A stretch of 64,000 nt of DNA, from positions 434,001 through 498,000 of the forward strand of contig JADNRZ010000013.1 of assembly GCA_015501605.1 (NCBI GenBank). Reading direction: 5' to 3'. The stretch is from Panaeolus papilionaceus. Its lineage: Eukaryota > Basidiomycota > Agaricomycetes > Agaricales. Position numbers and translations under genes: made by a program. The notes below the pieces were generated by a model. The model saw nothing but the letters and a program-made list of their open reading frames with translations, did no database searches and was not told where the DNA came from. Shown in pieces: positions 36,259 through 48,519 of this stretch. How positions within the stretch are numbered: the stretch's first letter is position 1; every line of letters starts with the position of its first letter.

Positions 36259-37307
36259 ATGGATCGTCTCAATATTTTGGATGGAACTGGGGAGAATGCC
36301 CAGGGCCCCTCAAGTTATATGAGAAGCCCCTTTCTTGATATCACTGGCACCACTTCAAGCCCAGTTAGCGAAGTGCCTCCAACTCTAAACCTGGAGGCAC
36401 GAAACTATGCTAGTGTCACCGCTGCTCCTCCTGCCAGAATTCTGCTATGTTTTATAGATCGTAAAGCTGGTAGTCAGACTGCACACTACTCTCTGGTCCC
36501 ATTGCCGCCTTCATACGAGGTTAGTGTTCGAGTAGTGTGGCTTGTCTTATATTCCTGCATAAATGGCTGATTCCACTCTGACCAGACTGCAATGGACTTG
36601 GCATTTGAAGCCTTCCAGTCACAATTCCTTGACTCGAACGTGTTGTCCAACTTCGAAATCGTCCTCATGATAAAGTGTTCCATCCGACTTGGTGACCCCT
36701 CAGGGGCAGGGTCGCATTCCACAACGATCTGGGCCAATATTCACCCTGTTGACCAGTGGTCGTTTCTAGTGAGAGATGGGGATGAGATTCTGGTCTGTCC
36801 CAAACTCCCAGCGACGGCCCCTCGAAGGACACTCAGTTTTGCGCCAAGCGTCCCAGTCAGTCAAGAACCTGAAACCGCAGGTGAGCCACCTTTAACGGAG
36901 GCGAACTCCAAGATTGTCTTATGTCACAAGGCTCATAAGGCGGACACATACAAGAGTGAAACAGTTCCTTTTGTCCAATCCTTCCAGGTGTGTGATTGAG
37001 CCATTGATTGGATTGTTTGGGTTGCATCTGATCGTGGCGTATACGCGTGCAGGCGCTAAAAGAATCAGCACACAATGTGTTCGGAAGTGCCAAAAAATCG
37101 TCGAAAGTCAAGACCTGGACTACTGAACACATAAACCTTTACCTCAACACAACACCTGTTGCAATGGCAGGCACGCTCCCAAGACCAAATGGACATACAT
37201 TCCGAAGGGCGCTCGATAGTACGTCGTGGCCAACACTTGCGTATCAAGTGGCAAAGGATCCCAATTTCTTCTGGGAAGTCGAGGTTGTTTATGAAGCGAA
37301 GAAATAG
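36259..37307 (+). CDS. Paralogue B of an unrecognised family (possible tandem ubiquitin-like domains)
   Basis: The three-exon model is join(36259..36519, 36586..36987, 37053..37307), 305 aa, with phase-0 introns at the same protein positions as in copy A. Landmarks are RILLCFIDRKAG, AHYSLVPLPPSYE, DLAFEAFQSQF, FEIVLMIKCSIRLGDPS, FLVRDGDEILVCPKLP, KIVLCHKAHKADTY, INLYLNTTP and FFWEVEVVYEAKK. Exon 3 is 255 bp against 243 in the other three copies. It is about 370 bp downstream of copy A in the same orientation, so A and B are tandem duplicates, though clearly diverged. Function unknown; see copy A for the fold inference. Confidence 0.82.
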
Positions 37308-37856
37308 AGATTATCATCGCGGATTTTTTACAACGCATGTATGAGATAGACCAGGCACTTATATCAGGGCGCTTTTCTACTTGGACCATGATCAAGCGGT
37401 TCCTGATTGCAGCTGAAAATGCCCCTTGGGATTGAGCTCCAAAAAGCACACCTTCGGTAAGAATTGAGCGGGAAACATTGTTTAGATAAAGTCGGTTTGT
37501 AACATGATGCGTCGTGAGCTAGAGGTAGTATATAATACGCGAATATAAACGGAATATAAAATAAAAAACAGGGAGCTGTCTAACAAGAAGGGCGCAGACG
37601 AGTGTCAAAGTTAAAGAAAGGAAAGAAAATCTCGAGATAATAATGAACGTGTTGCATCGCAGAATAGTAATAGGGGGAATGCGTGCAATAGTTTATAATA
37701 CATACAATATAAAAATATACAGGTCAAGGTGCAGTGAACCCATTAAAAAAGCAAAATATGACAGTCAACGTTTAGTCCAATTTAGAGCAACGGATCCGAG
37801 AAAAAAAATAGTTACAACTAAAAATAGGGTCTTGGCTGGTGGGTATGAGCCAAATT
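37308..37856. other. AT-rich convergent intergenic region
   Basis: This 0.55 kb spacer lies between the 3' ends of paralogue B (plus) and the giant disordered gene (minus). It is rich in A-runs and TATA-like tracts, as expected for two 3' ends. No gene is seen. Confidence 0.45.
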
Positions 37857-40800
37857 TTAATCCCCTCTTCTTTCTTCGCTGAAGCTGGACCTGGCACTGT
37901 AGTAAGCCCCAGAACACAAGGACGACTGATCAGTGTCTTCAGGTTCCCCGAACTCAGCAGGAGACGTTGACGCGGGGGATGCTGATTTGGATGCATTTTT
38001 GCCCAAGCTTTCCAGTCGTTCCTTCATACGCTGAACAACAGACTCAGTGATGGTGCTGGATGAGCTGGAGGTGGAGGGTCGTCCTTTCTGAGATTTGACA
38101 GATCTGGAATCCGGAAGCGGAGCAGGAGGCGTAGGGGGAACTATCTGGGCCATTCTCTTTGCGCCAAGCTCGAAATCCAATGGGAGAGAAGGAAGGGTAT
38201 TGGGTGGGATGGGAAATGAGCTTGCCAATGGCGTAGGAAAGGTAGAAGAGGTGGTCGAAGTGGGTGTCATGTCTGACAGAATTATCGAAGAGCGTCTCAT
38301 AGGCGCAATTTGCACAGAAAGGTTTGGGGGAGCCGCTAGCTTCTTGGAGGAAAGGGCCTGGGGCGGAGCCAGTTTAGCTGTTTCACGTTGTTCGCCAATA
38401 TGAACAGCCGACTTTTTGGAGGAAAGAGTGGGGATGGGTGGGGCAGGGATGGTTATGGGTACCATTCTTCCCAGCTCAATGGAGGAAACAGCGTTCCGAA
38501 GGGTGGGACTGATATCTGCTATTCCGTCACTCAACTTCTTAGGCCGCCGTTCATTTGTGATGTTTTGTTGGGGAGCCGTTGACGAGGTGGCGATCGTGCT
38601 TTCGACAGGAGGAGCAAAGGGAAGAGGAGCTCTAGCAGACGTACGTGACTGTCCTGGCAGCACGCTCCTGCCAAGAGAGGAGGATTTCCCCCATTTTGCA
38701 GGTCCAAAGACGGCATTGGCTGCAAACCCAGTGGGTTGAGTCTCAACGTCCATAACATCAATCGTAGAACAGTTGATGTCTTCTTCCGCTGCGCTGGGCG
38801 ACTGAATGACAGGTGAAAGAGAAGAGCGAGATTTGGAGAGGGAGATACGAGGCTGCGATCGACGCTTCATGCTACTTTGGCTTGTCTTTCGCTGCCTGAG
38901 TGTGGAGATGGAGAGATCTGACAGGTCACCTTCAGCCTCCAACTCTTCCTCATTTTCCGATTCGTTGTCCGACGCTGGAAGAGACGAAAGAACTGACTCT
39001 CTTAGGTTTGCGCAGGAAGTCCGGAAAAGCGCATTTTTAGGCGGGGATTGGGTGTCTTCCGCAGGTTCTTTGGATTCAAACGGCTCGCAGGAGCGGGTAT
39101 GCTTCAGGTTGATAGAATAGGAGAATGGTCCAGGGTCTGGATGAGATTCTGGAGGCATAGATCCCTTCATCGATCCTTTTTGGCTAGAGACCGATCGTAG
39201 ACTGGCTTCACTCTTTCGAGAGCCAGAACCAGGGTGTCCGCTACGAAGCAACTCGTTGAAACGCTTCAAATCTGCAGACAACGCGTCTAACTTGGCCAGA
39301 TTGGACTTGACTCTCGTCGCATGGGTGTCCTCTTCAAGCTGCTCCTGAACGTCTGTCACATCCGTCTCTGCTCGCACATCCAGTACCTCAACCTCAGCCC
39401 TCTTTGTCCTCATCGAGTCCCCCAGTGCAAGGCTGTCGACCACCGACACAACCCTGGGCACGACAAATGCCTGGGCCACATACGTATTCAAAGGCGGCGT
39501 ACGCAGGTCATCTTCGTCAGACTCGCTCGGCTCGTCATCGCCTCTGGTCGCCTCCAAATCCACACCGGAATCAACATCCTCAGCGCGTACAATAGGATGG
39601 TGAGATGCTCTCCGCTTCTTCTGGTCAAGAGTGTGTCGTCTGCTGGCTGTTGGTGCGGTAGAATGACGATGACTTGTCTGTTGCTTCTCCTTAGACTTCT
39701 CTCCAACAGTTGAAGCAAGTCCAATGGATGCTCCCAACTCGCTAACCTTCCTAGAGCGTTCAAAGTCCCTTGGAGAAGGGAGTGGAAGTGACAGGGTCCA
39801 GTCGTTGAAATCAGGCAAAACGGACCGAGTTTTCTTGCTCCTCGTAGACCCAGAGTCAAGAGTACGTAACGAGGATTCACTTTTCGTCCTGGCTCGCGAA
39901 GAGGTAGAAGGCGCGTCGGAAAGTCGACTAGCTCTCTTAGTAGGAACTTCCGGTTCAGGCTCGGGCTTCAAAACCTTCTTGAGAAGATTGGAGTGCGAAG
40001 CATGGCGTGCAGGGATGGTCTCCTCGTCTTTTAGCTGGGTCTCACCAAGACCCAACGTCCACTCGATCCCAACACCCAGACACGACCTCGTTCTCAGCCT
40101 CTCCGACTCCTGGAGCTTAATTGCACTCTTCTTCTTCTTCGGCGGGGACGGAATAATGACCTGTCTCCCCATACCAATCTTGTGCACATCAAGGTTACTA
40201 TGCATAGCGGCGTTGGCAGATGTATTAGCTGCAAGGAGTTGGCGCATAGAGTCGCTGTCCAAGTCGATGGATTCGTCGTCGTCGTCCCCACTAGCGCGTT
40301 CCTCGTCATCAGACTGAGTAAGAGAAGGCGTAGAACGAGATGAACCCTCTTTCTCTCGCAAAGATGAAGCACAATCCTCGTCACCGCCATCATCAATATC
40401 ACGATCTTGATCCTGATGAGCCACATCACCTCCATCAATCCCTTGCTGTTTTTCGCGGAGGTTTTGAGATGACGGCGAGGAGAACGAAAGTGATCGTGAG
40501 GTGGGGAACACAACGCCTATTTTCGCATTACCAGCCGGTAAAACAGCTGGAGGCGTCGAGGGCATTGGTATATCCATATTAGCAGACGACGTCGCGTCGC
40601 GTCTTGGTTCGGGGCCCACGCCAACAGCTGACGCTTTTTTCCTTGCGCGCCACAAATCTTTCGGGTTCTGCACCGACAATCGCATCCGCCCTTTCTTCCC
40701 TTCCTCCGCCTTCTTCTCAGCCTTGGGTGATGACGCTCCCACCACTCTCTCACCCGCAACCATAGACACCGATGTGCCTGATGAGACCGAGTTGACATCT

Positions 40801-43800
40801 GAAAAGTGAAAAAAAAAAACGGTTTCAGACCCACGCTCAAGTGAACTGAAACAAGATGCTTACCAGAGGTCAAACGAGTGGATACAGAAGCCGATCCCGA
40901 CACGGTAGATGATAGGAATGCACGATTATCAGAACCCGAGCTTGAGCATGAAGTAGCCGAGGGAGAAAGTGGAGGCAAAGGTAGAGGATCTGAAGGCGGG
41001 GCTCGAGGGGGAGTCGCTTTGAGAGCTTGTCTTGAAGGTGTTCGTCTGATACTGCCAATCGAAGGCTGAGGCGACAGTGCTTGTGGACCAATAAAAGTCT
41101 TCTGTGAGCTACTCGTAGACGGCGTACTATGCACCGAAGGTGTAACCTAATACCATGCCAAGTCAGTATACGCATCATCAAAAATAGAGATACCAAACAG
41201 ACCTCCAAAGTATTCACCGCAAACACAGTAGCTCTAGGCGTCGGAGTAGGCGTAACCTCCAACGCATCTTCATCACCATCCACAATCGTTCCTCGCTGAC
41301 TCTGCGCGTCTTCAGAAATAACAACACTCCCAGCGCCATCCTCCGAACTAACACTGATCCTCCCCTCTCTCAGATCCTCAACACCCGCATCCAACCCAGA
41401 TCCACACACCACCACTCTCCTTGCGCCAAGATCCAAATCCGTCTGCACGCGTAGTGTCATCCCAGACGCCCGATTCCCAGGTCCACCGCGCACAGGAACA
41501 GACTCTTCCGTGCCAACAGACGAGCAAATCGAAGGAGCTCTGGACGCATTCGACGAAGCAGGAATACACACTCCTGCAATCGACTCGGAAACATGTGCCG
41601 GGAACCTCCTCTTAGATGAATCCGACGCAGACCCTGCCGCCAACGAAACCTCACTTGGTGAAATCCCTAACCTCGCTGCTGCCTTGGCTTTACTCGCAAT
41701 CGCATGTGCACTCCTCGGGTCCAACCTAACAGCACTCGATCTCCTCTGTTTATCCCTCTCACTGGCACCATTCCTCTCCTGGCCACTCCTAACACTCCCA
41801 CTCCTCGCACTCGCCATACTATTCATGCTAGCCATACTCGCCACGCTCCTCACACTCCTCGCCACACCCCTCCCCGCCTCATTCGCACTAACAACAGCCT
41901 CCATGCTCACAGGCTTCCTCAACGTCTTCTGCAACCGCTCATGCTGCAGCACCAGAGGTAAGAACGGGATATAATCCGTGTCATCCGAGTTGACCGACAT
42001 CGCATCGACAGAAAACGCGTCTACGGACCGCGCGCTGAGGGACATGGCGTCGACGGACTGTGCACCACCACCACCATGTCCGATGGATGAGTTCAGGAGG
42101 GAATCACCATCGACGTCGAATATTCTAATGGAGGGCTCCATTCCGCGATGCTGGTTGGAATGATGATGAGAAGAAGGAAAAGCCAACGAATCCGGCGCGT
42201 GATATCCACTTCCACTTCCACCTGCACTCTGATTCCCATTCCTATTGGCAAAAACATTGGCATTCCCTTTGCCATTCAATTTGGACTGGGCATGGCCGCC
42301 GCTCCCACCGGTTGACTCAACAACCGGAGCAAATTCAAAATGCGTAGAGCCAGAGAAAAAGGATATATCCGACCTCGACGCGATCGAGGGTGCCTTGAAT
42401 GAACCGCCGTCAGGGGATGCGATTGCGCCATTAGGGGATGTGTGGGCCCTGTGTCCAAGAGAACGTGATGATGATGATGACAAGTTGCCCTCGTTCCCAT
42501 TAGCGTTCGTCTTCACCGGCGACGCGCTACCACTGCCCCTAAACAACACCACTGAAGCCCTCTTCTTCCCTCGATGATCTCTTCTGGGCGGCGTCGAAGT
42601 CATGCCTATCCCCCTCTTCCTCCTCTCCTTTCCTCCCTCCCCTCCAAGACCATCACTATCCATATCCTCCCCAAACTCAATGAACGATCCCCCATCCACA
42701 TCCTTCTTCTCCCTAACACCCACCCCTCTCGACGTATCATCACTCCCGCTCCCCTCAGACCCCGACAAATCAAGTGACAAAAACGAGCCGTCCATAGACT
42801 TTTTCGAGTTCCCTCCACTCGAGGTAGACAGGTACCCTCCTCTTCCTCCTGCTCCACTCTCCCTAGAGTTCGAATTCGATCCCCTACCCTCCCTCATCTC
42901 CCTCTCCCTCTCAATCACATCAGCCGCAAAAAACGACGACTCCGAGCCCATATACGACTCGCACGAATAATCAGAAGGCGACGACATCGTCCCCATACTC
43001 GCTCGAGGGCTCAACGTCTTCGCACTGGCTTGCATGCCCATCTTGGTACTGGTGCTCCCCTGCATACTCGTCCGACTCCTGGTACTAGCCTGCATCGTCG
43101 ACGCAGCGCTAACATACGAAGGCATCGAATACATGCTCGGAATCGTCGACACATTCGTCGACGAAATGTCCCTCATCCCCATCCGCGGCAGGCTCATGTT
43201 CATATCAGCACCCGCGCTCGAGTTCGCACTTTCACCACCCCTCCTCTTCCTCCTCCTCCTTCTCTTACTCCCACCACTCCCTCTCCCACTTGCGCTCCCA
43301 CTTCCAGTACCACTTCCGCTCCCGCTCCCTTCATCCTCCTCACACACCCCCGAACTCCCACTTCCACTCGCACTAGACGTCGCAAACGTCACACACACAC
43401 TCGGCAACCCTCCCTCGCCCACCCCCTCCTCGCAACCTCCACACTCAAACTCGCGCTCTCCTCGCTCTCCTCTTTCCCTGGGTGCTGGTGTTGACATTGG
43501 CATCCCTCCCGGGAGCACTCCTCGCCCTCCTCGTGTCCCACCGAAGGAAACGGCGACGGGCTATTCACAAATCTCAAATCCACATCGCGCTCCAACTCCT
43601 CCCTCTCTCTCGCAAGTACCGAGTCCCTCCTTATCCCATTCGCATCCACATCGCCGCCCACATTTACCCCTCTGATCCTGTATCCCACCGGCGAACTCGG
43701 ACTCGGACTCAAAGTCGACTGACTCGACGTCTTACTCCGACCCGTCATGCTGAGCCCCTTCCTCAACCTTCCCAACATGCTCAACTTCCTCCCTCTCTGG

Positions 43801-46800
43801 TCTTCTGATTCGCTTCCTCCTCCACTGATATTTCCATTCGCCGAGAGACCGCCAAATGTCATCGAACTGGGCGTATGCGGGCTCTCCGTAGCCGTCGAAC
43901 TGTCGGCTCCGCTTGTTGAAGGACTGAACATACCCAAAGGGAACGAGAACTGCAATTTTGTAGGCGTAGGTGTAGCCGTTGGCGTTGACAACCCAGCGCT
44001 TGCTTTGCTGATACTTGAATCGGGGTTCAATTTCAACGACTGTTTCTTCTCCTTCTTCTCCTTCTCCTTGCCTCGTTCTCTCGACTTTTCCTTCTCCTTC
44101 TTATCCTTCCTCTCCCTGGACTTCTCCCTCTCCTTCTTCTCTATCTCCCTCTCCCTTGACTTTTCCCTCTCCCTCCTCTCCCCTCCACTCTCATCCCCGC
44201 TCGACGACCCCATACATCCAACCACATCCTCCACACTAGGCGTCAACAATCCCTGCGTTCCAACAGGTGCGATAGCCAACATATCCAAGTTCAAGTTCAC
44301 GTTTAGGTTCGACGATTCCCAATAATTTTCGGTGTCGGTATTCGTGTTGATGCGAGGCTCAAAACCGACGCGACCAGAATCGAAAGTAACAGGCGTCGCA
44401 GGTTCCGTAGGCGTCGTCGGTGAATACTCGGAATCTCGATTCAAATCGAAATCGAATGAAGTCCAACTCGAAGGTGAGTCTATGCTAAATGGGTGTTTAT
44501 AATGCGTGTCTATTCGCTGGTGCTGGTGGCGTTGGTGTTGGTCGTGATGCCGATGAGAATATGAATGCGGTTGCGAGTGCTGGTAGTGAGACTGGTAATG
44601 GTAGTTATGCGTATTCGGTGCTTTTGAACTCGGCAATTCAGATTCAACCTCTTCAGTCCTTGATCTGCGTACAGAAGAGATGAGGTTAGTGAATGAAGAC
44701 CAGCGGGTGAGAATCATGATGGAGTGTGAGTAGGGGGAGAATAAGAAAATGTAGACGGGATAAATAGAATAGATAGAATAGGACGTGTAAATAACCGTAA
44801 TGGTTAGGTAGAAGGCATAAAATAAAAAGTCCTTCTGTCGTTGAGCAAGTCCAAGGGAAACAAAGGAAGCAGAAAGCGCAACGCAACCAACAAGCATCAC
44901 GAATTATAAGTGTTATATCAAATATTCACCCCTTGGGGCGGGGGGATAATAATTCGAGCTTGGGTTTAGCTTGTGGCGGCTCCATCACCGTCCCTGGACC
45001 AGTCAAGTCAAAACTAGACCAACAATGACACTCTTCGGAAGGAAAGAAGGAAGGAAAAACATCACGTCGGTTCGGTTATTTCACATATGGGGAATGGGGA
45101 ATTGGCTGGAATTGGGAATGGGATGGGAAAGGCAAAAATACTAAGTAAAGCTAGGCGAGCTTGATGGCCTTAATGAAATGGGGGCTGTGATGCATGGTAT
45201 GGAATGAAGTGAATTTGTATAGGAGGAAGGAATGTGGATATGAATGTGGGATGGAAAAGAATATGAAATGAAATGAAGTGTGGGTATGTGAAGGGAAGGG
45301 AAGGGGAGTAAGAGAGCTGCTTGTTGGATTTTTGATAGCTGATAGACGAACAGACAGAACGAGAGATGGAATGGGAACAGTATGAATGAATATAACTATG
45401 TACTGCATTCAAAATATGACAAAAAGATGCAAAAAACGCGTCAAGTGAAGCAAGCCGAACAGAAGTTGTCCGCATCCAAGCAAGCAAGCGTCCAGAAATT
45501 TCAATTTCAAATCCACGAAAGAAGCATTATTCAGGAAAGCAAGCATGAAAGAGAGAAAAAAACACAGGGGACGAAAAAGGCGCATATATGCGCTGTGGAT
45601 CAAATCAAATCATAAACCTACCTCTTCGAATCCTCAAATAAAATCCCTTCTCTTGCTTCCTTCTTCTCAAGCTTAACTTTGAGCCTCTCTTCCTTCGTAG
45701 GCGTTAACGTGGGCGAATGGGTCGAAAACGCGGCAGACAGTGAACGTCTATGGGTGCGTTTCCAATTTGTTGTATGCGGAGTCTTCTCCTGGGTTTGTTG
45801 AGAGACAGGTGTACTAGGCGAAGACGAAGAGGAAATAGATATGCGTCGAATTGCTCTATTGACTCGACTCAGTAATCCGGTGCTCGCTGCATGAGAAGCA
45901 GTAGGTGACGGGGATGCTGCGGATGCGGAGAGACTGAAGCGTCTCTTTCGAGGATGAGGAGGTGATGGAAGAGCGGGAAGAGTGCCCTAGAAAGAAAGGA
46001 TAAATAAAATATCAGTTCCTGTTTTGAATAACAAGAATATGAAATGAGAAAGGAAAAAAAGAAAAAAGGGTCATACAGTACAAGGTTAGTTAAATTGACT
46101 AACAACGATTGGTCCAAAATGGTCAATATAGAAACAAAAGGAATGATTCAAAGGAGAGGAGTGGTTAAGTCGTTGGTCGTTCTCCCCTTTCAAAAGAGTA
46201 AAGAGAAACGCCACGTCGTATAATAAAATAAAAAATGAGGGTGGATGGTTTGAGAGCGTCGTCGTCGTTCGTAAAAGACCAAACCAAAAGGAGCGAACCT
46301 CAACGTCGGCACCTTAACTAAGAATTAATTCAATTGCTTCAGAAAAAAAAGAAAAACTGATGTGTTCAGGGACATCTCCAGGGTTGAACGCCACCCAGAA
46401 AAACAAAATAGGCTCTAATCACCACGTTCCCCAGAGCTGATCACAAAACTCACCATTCCAAGACCTCTTTTCTCATCATCCATGGTGTCGATAGCAGCCG
46501 CCTTACACTTCCTCTCACACCTCTCACATCTCCCACTCATTCCTAACCACTTCCCAACATAACCACACCCACACCGACAATCGCATTCACACCCTACCCT
46601 ACTCATCCTCCGCTCCGTCCACCTCCCCATCCTCTCTGAATCTGAATGACCCAACTCCACCCTCTTTGTCTCGTCCCTTCCATCCTCCTCCCCCTCGCAC
46701 ATCCTCGGAAACTCCTCATTCAACAAATTCGGACTCGATATCCTCGAATGTCCCTGCACCTCCCCACTCATCCTATGGTGATCCTTCAAATTCAAATCCA

Positions 46801-46858
46801 GCGTCATCGAAATGAGCGCTTGAAATTCCTCCACGGAGAAACTCGGTGGTCGGGCCAT
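37857..46858 (-). CDS. Giant serine-rich, intrinsically disordered protein, unknown function
   Basis: Exons are 46858..46454, 45986..45622, 44664..41203 (containing an unresolved frame change), 41146..40864 and 40798..37857, giving about 2,450 aa. Exon 1 starts MARPPSFSVEEFQALISM and holds a dense cysteine cluster, CECDCRCGCG then CERCERKCK. Exon 2 has basic Ser-rich segments (RRISISSSSPSTP, KEERLKVKLEKKEAREG). Exon 3 has a highly charged R/E/K stretch (EKSREREIEKKEREK onward, about 50 residues), then long Ser/Gly/Asn/Met-rich regions. The last exon is Ser/Pro/Asp-rich with SQKG, SSKKSA and acidic patches. No catalytic or folded domain is recognised apart from the Cys cluster. The two 5' introns are long for this window (467 and 957 bp). 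The frame change lies between about 43,575 and 43,389: an unseen intron, or an indel. Confidence 0.68.
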
Positions 46859-48519
46859 CTTCTCTTAGACTTCTTGTGTTTCAATTCCAATCAATTATTG
46901 CGTTTTGTCTAAATTTCCTTAGTCCGAGTTGGAGCGGTGGTGGACCGTGGTGGCTGAGCGAACGACCCTCGAATGTTCTTGACCCTTCGGAGTAAGCTGA
47001 ATTGAAATTGATGGGTATGTAAGTAGGGGACGCGTCTTCTAGTCCAACGCGCTGTACCACGCCTTGATTGAATGTCGGCGGAAAACGACGAAAGACGAGG
47101 TCGCCGTCGACGTCGGGGTCAATGAGCAAATGAATGAGTAGGTAGGGTGGTCCAGGTATGAGACAAGATGATGATGTTGAAGTGATCACCCGGGCGGGTA
47201 TCAAAATCCCTCCTGTGCTGTGATGAGGCGGAAAGAAAGGAACCGACGCGTACTCAATGTCGTCTCAGCTGAACAAGCAAGGAGAGGAAAGAGAGCCAAA
47301 CGAAAGGAAGAGAAAGGAAGAAAGGAGATTCGATTCCCTTCTGTACCCACTTACTGTAAAATTAAAAATTCAGATCAAGAATAATCATCTTCTCTCCTGA
47401 CCCTTCTCTTCACCCCCCAAACAACGACACTAACGCCTCTTTACACCAGCACTCAATCAATTCCACCCCTTCTTTAACACTTAATCAGGAACTACACTTT
47501 ACTTAAGTACTTACATGCCCAGCTGTCCTGTCTTGTAGTCCATCCCAACATCGCGTCTAAGTCTACTAAGTTTGGCTGTGTCACAACTTTCATCCTCACT
47601 CGTTCGCTCATAACTTAGTTATTTACGTGCACTGATGGATTATGATGAAGACTTAGCATTTAATCAGCAATGTAACACCTTGAAGGTATTTGCAGCTCCT
47701 TCCTCGTCCCACCACCTATCCCTCCATCGCAAACGACACCACACAGCGCCATCTCCTCCGCCACCAACGCCCCCGCCAACGCCCCCGCCAACACTCCCAC
47801 TCCCGGTCGAACGAATCCGACCCATGCTCTTCGTCCTTTACATTCTCCTCTCTTCTAATTAATAAATCAATCTTCATTGATCAACCCAACATTAATTAAC
47901 TATTTAATACTCTGACCTGTACCTATCTTATCACCGACCTTAGCTTAGCGCTTAAGCTCACTCATCCACTCTCATCACCTAAATCCCCCATCCGTGCAGC
48001 TCTGCAGAAATCCAGGGAGGATCCAGTGTGCTGAGTGATGTGAAGACGAGGTGAAGCCCCTATCCATATCCCCCCGGCCCGACTCGGACACTCGCTAAAC
48101 CTCGCTTACAACTCAACAAGGCAAAAAGAAGTTCAATTTTGCGTTAAGCGTCGGATAAGCCGATAATTAAAGTAGAGTAAGCGTGTTAATTACATCAAGG
48201 TCGATTGTGAAATTAAAAGGGGAACTATGGGGGAAATGATTTGTGGACTGGAGGATTTGTAGGTTTATCACATTCAAGTGCAAGTCTACAAACACACCTC
48301 AGACACTCTCAAGTTGTGTATTAACGAAACCGAGGATGAATCAGTGTCGATGTTCGGTGTAGGGAACGACTAAGTAGAAGAGCCCGAGTCGTGTAAAGCC
48401 TGAAACGCAAAAATCCATGTAAGCACTTATTATCTCAAGAGTAGGGACACCACCCAGTGTCAATGTGCATTTCCACCAGCGCCTCGAGGCTGCCTCTTTT
48501 AGTTCTACGAGGGGCTAAG
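46859..48519. other. Divergent intergenic region
   Basis: This 1.66 kb region lies between the start of the giant minus-strand gene and the first DUF4246 gene. No gene is seen. It contains polypurine/polypyrimidine tracts and a short minisatellite at 47764. It should hold both promoters. Confidence 0.45.
47764..47799. repeat. Short minisatellite, three 12-bp units
   Basis: The unit CCAACGCCCCCG is present twice exactly and a third time with changes (CCAACACTCCCA). Confidence 0.6.

Noticed and set aside
38095..44325. Long plus-strand frames (for example 39724..40317, 43034..43675, 43747..44325) opposite the giant gene
   Set aside because: They are antisense shadows of a Ser-rich, compositionally biased coding region. 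They lack introns or motifs, and the minus-strand frames continue through plausible splice sites.
47635..47862. 75-residue frame with Pro/Thr repeats
   Set aside because: It is produced by the short minisatellite at 47764 and has no homology I recognise.
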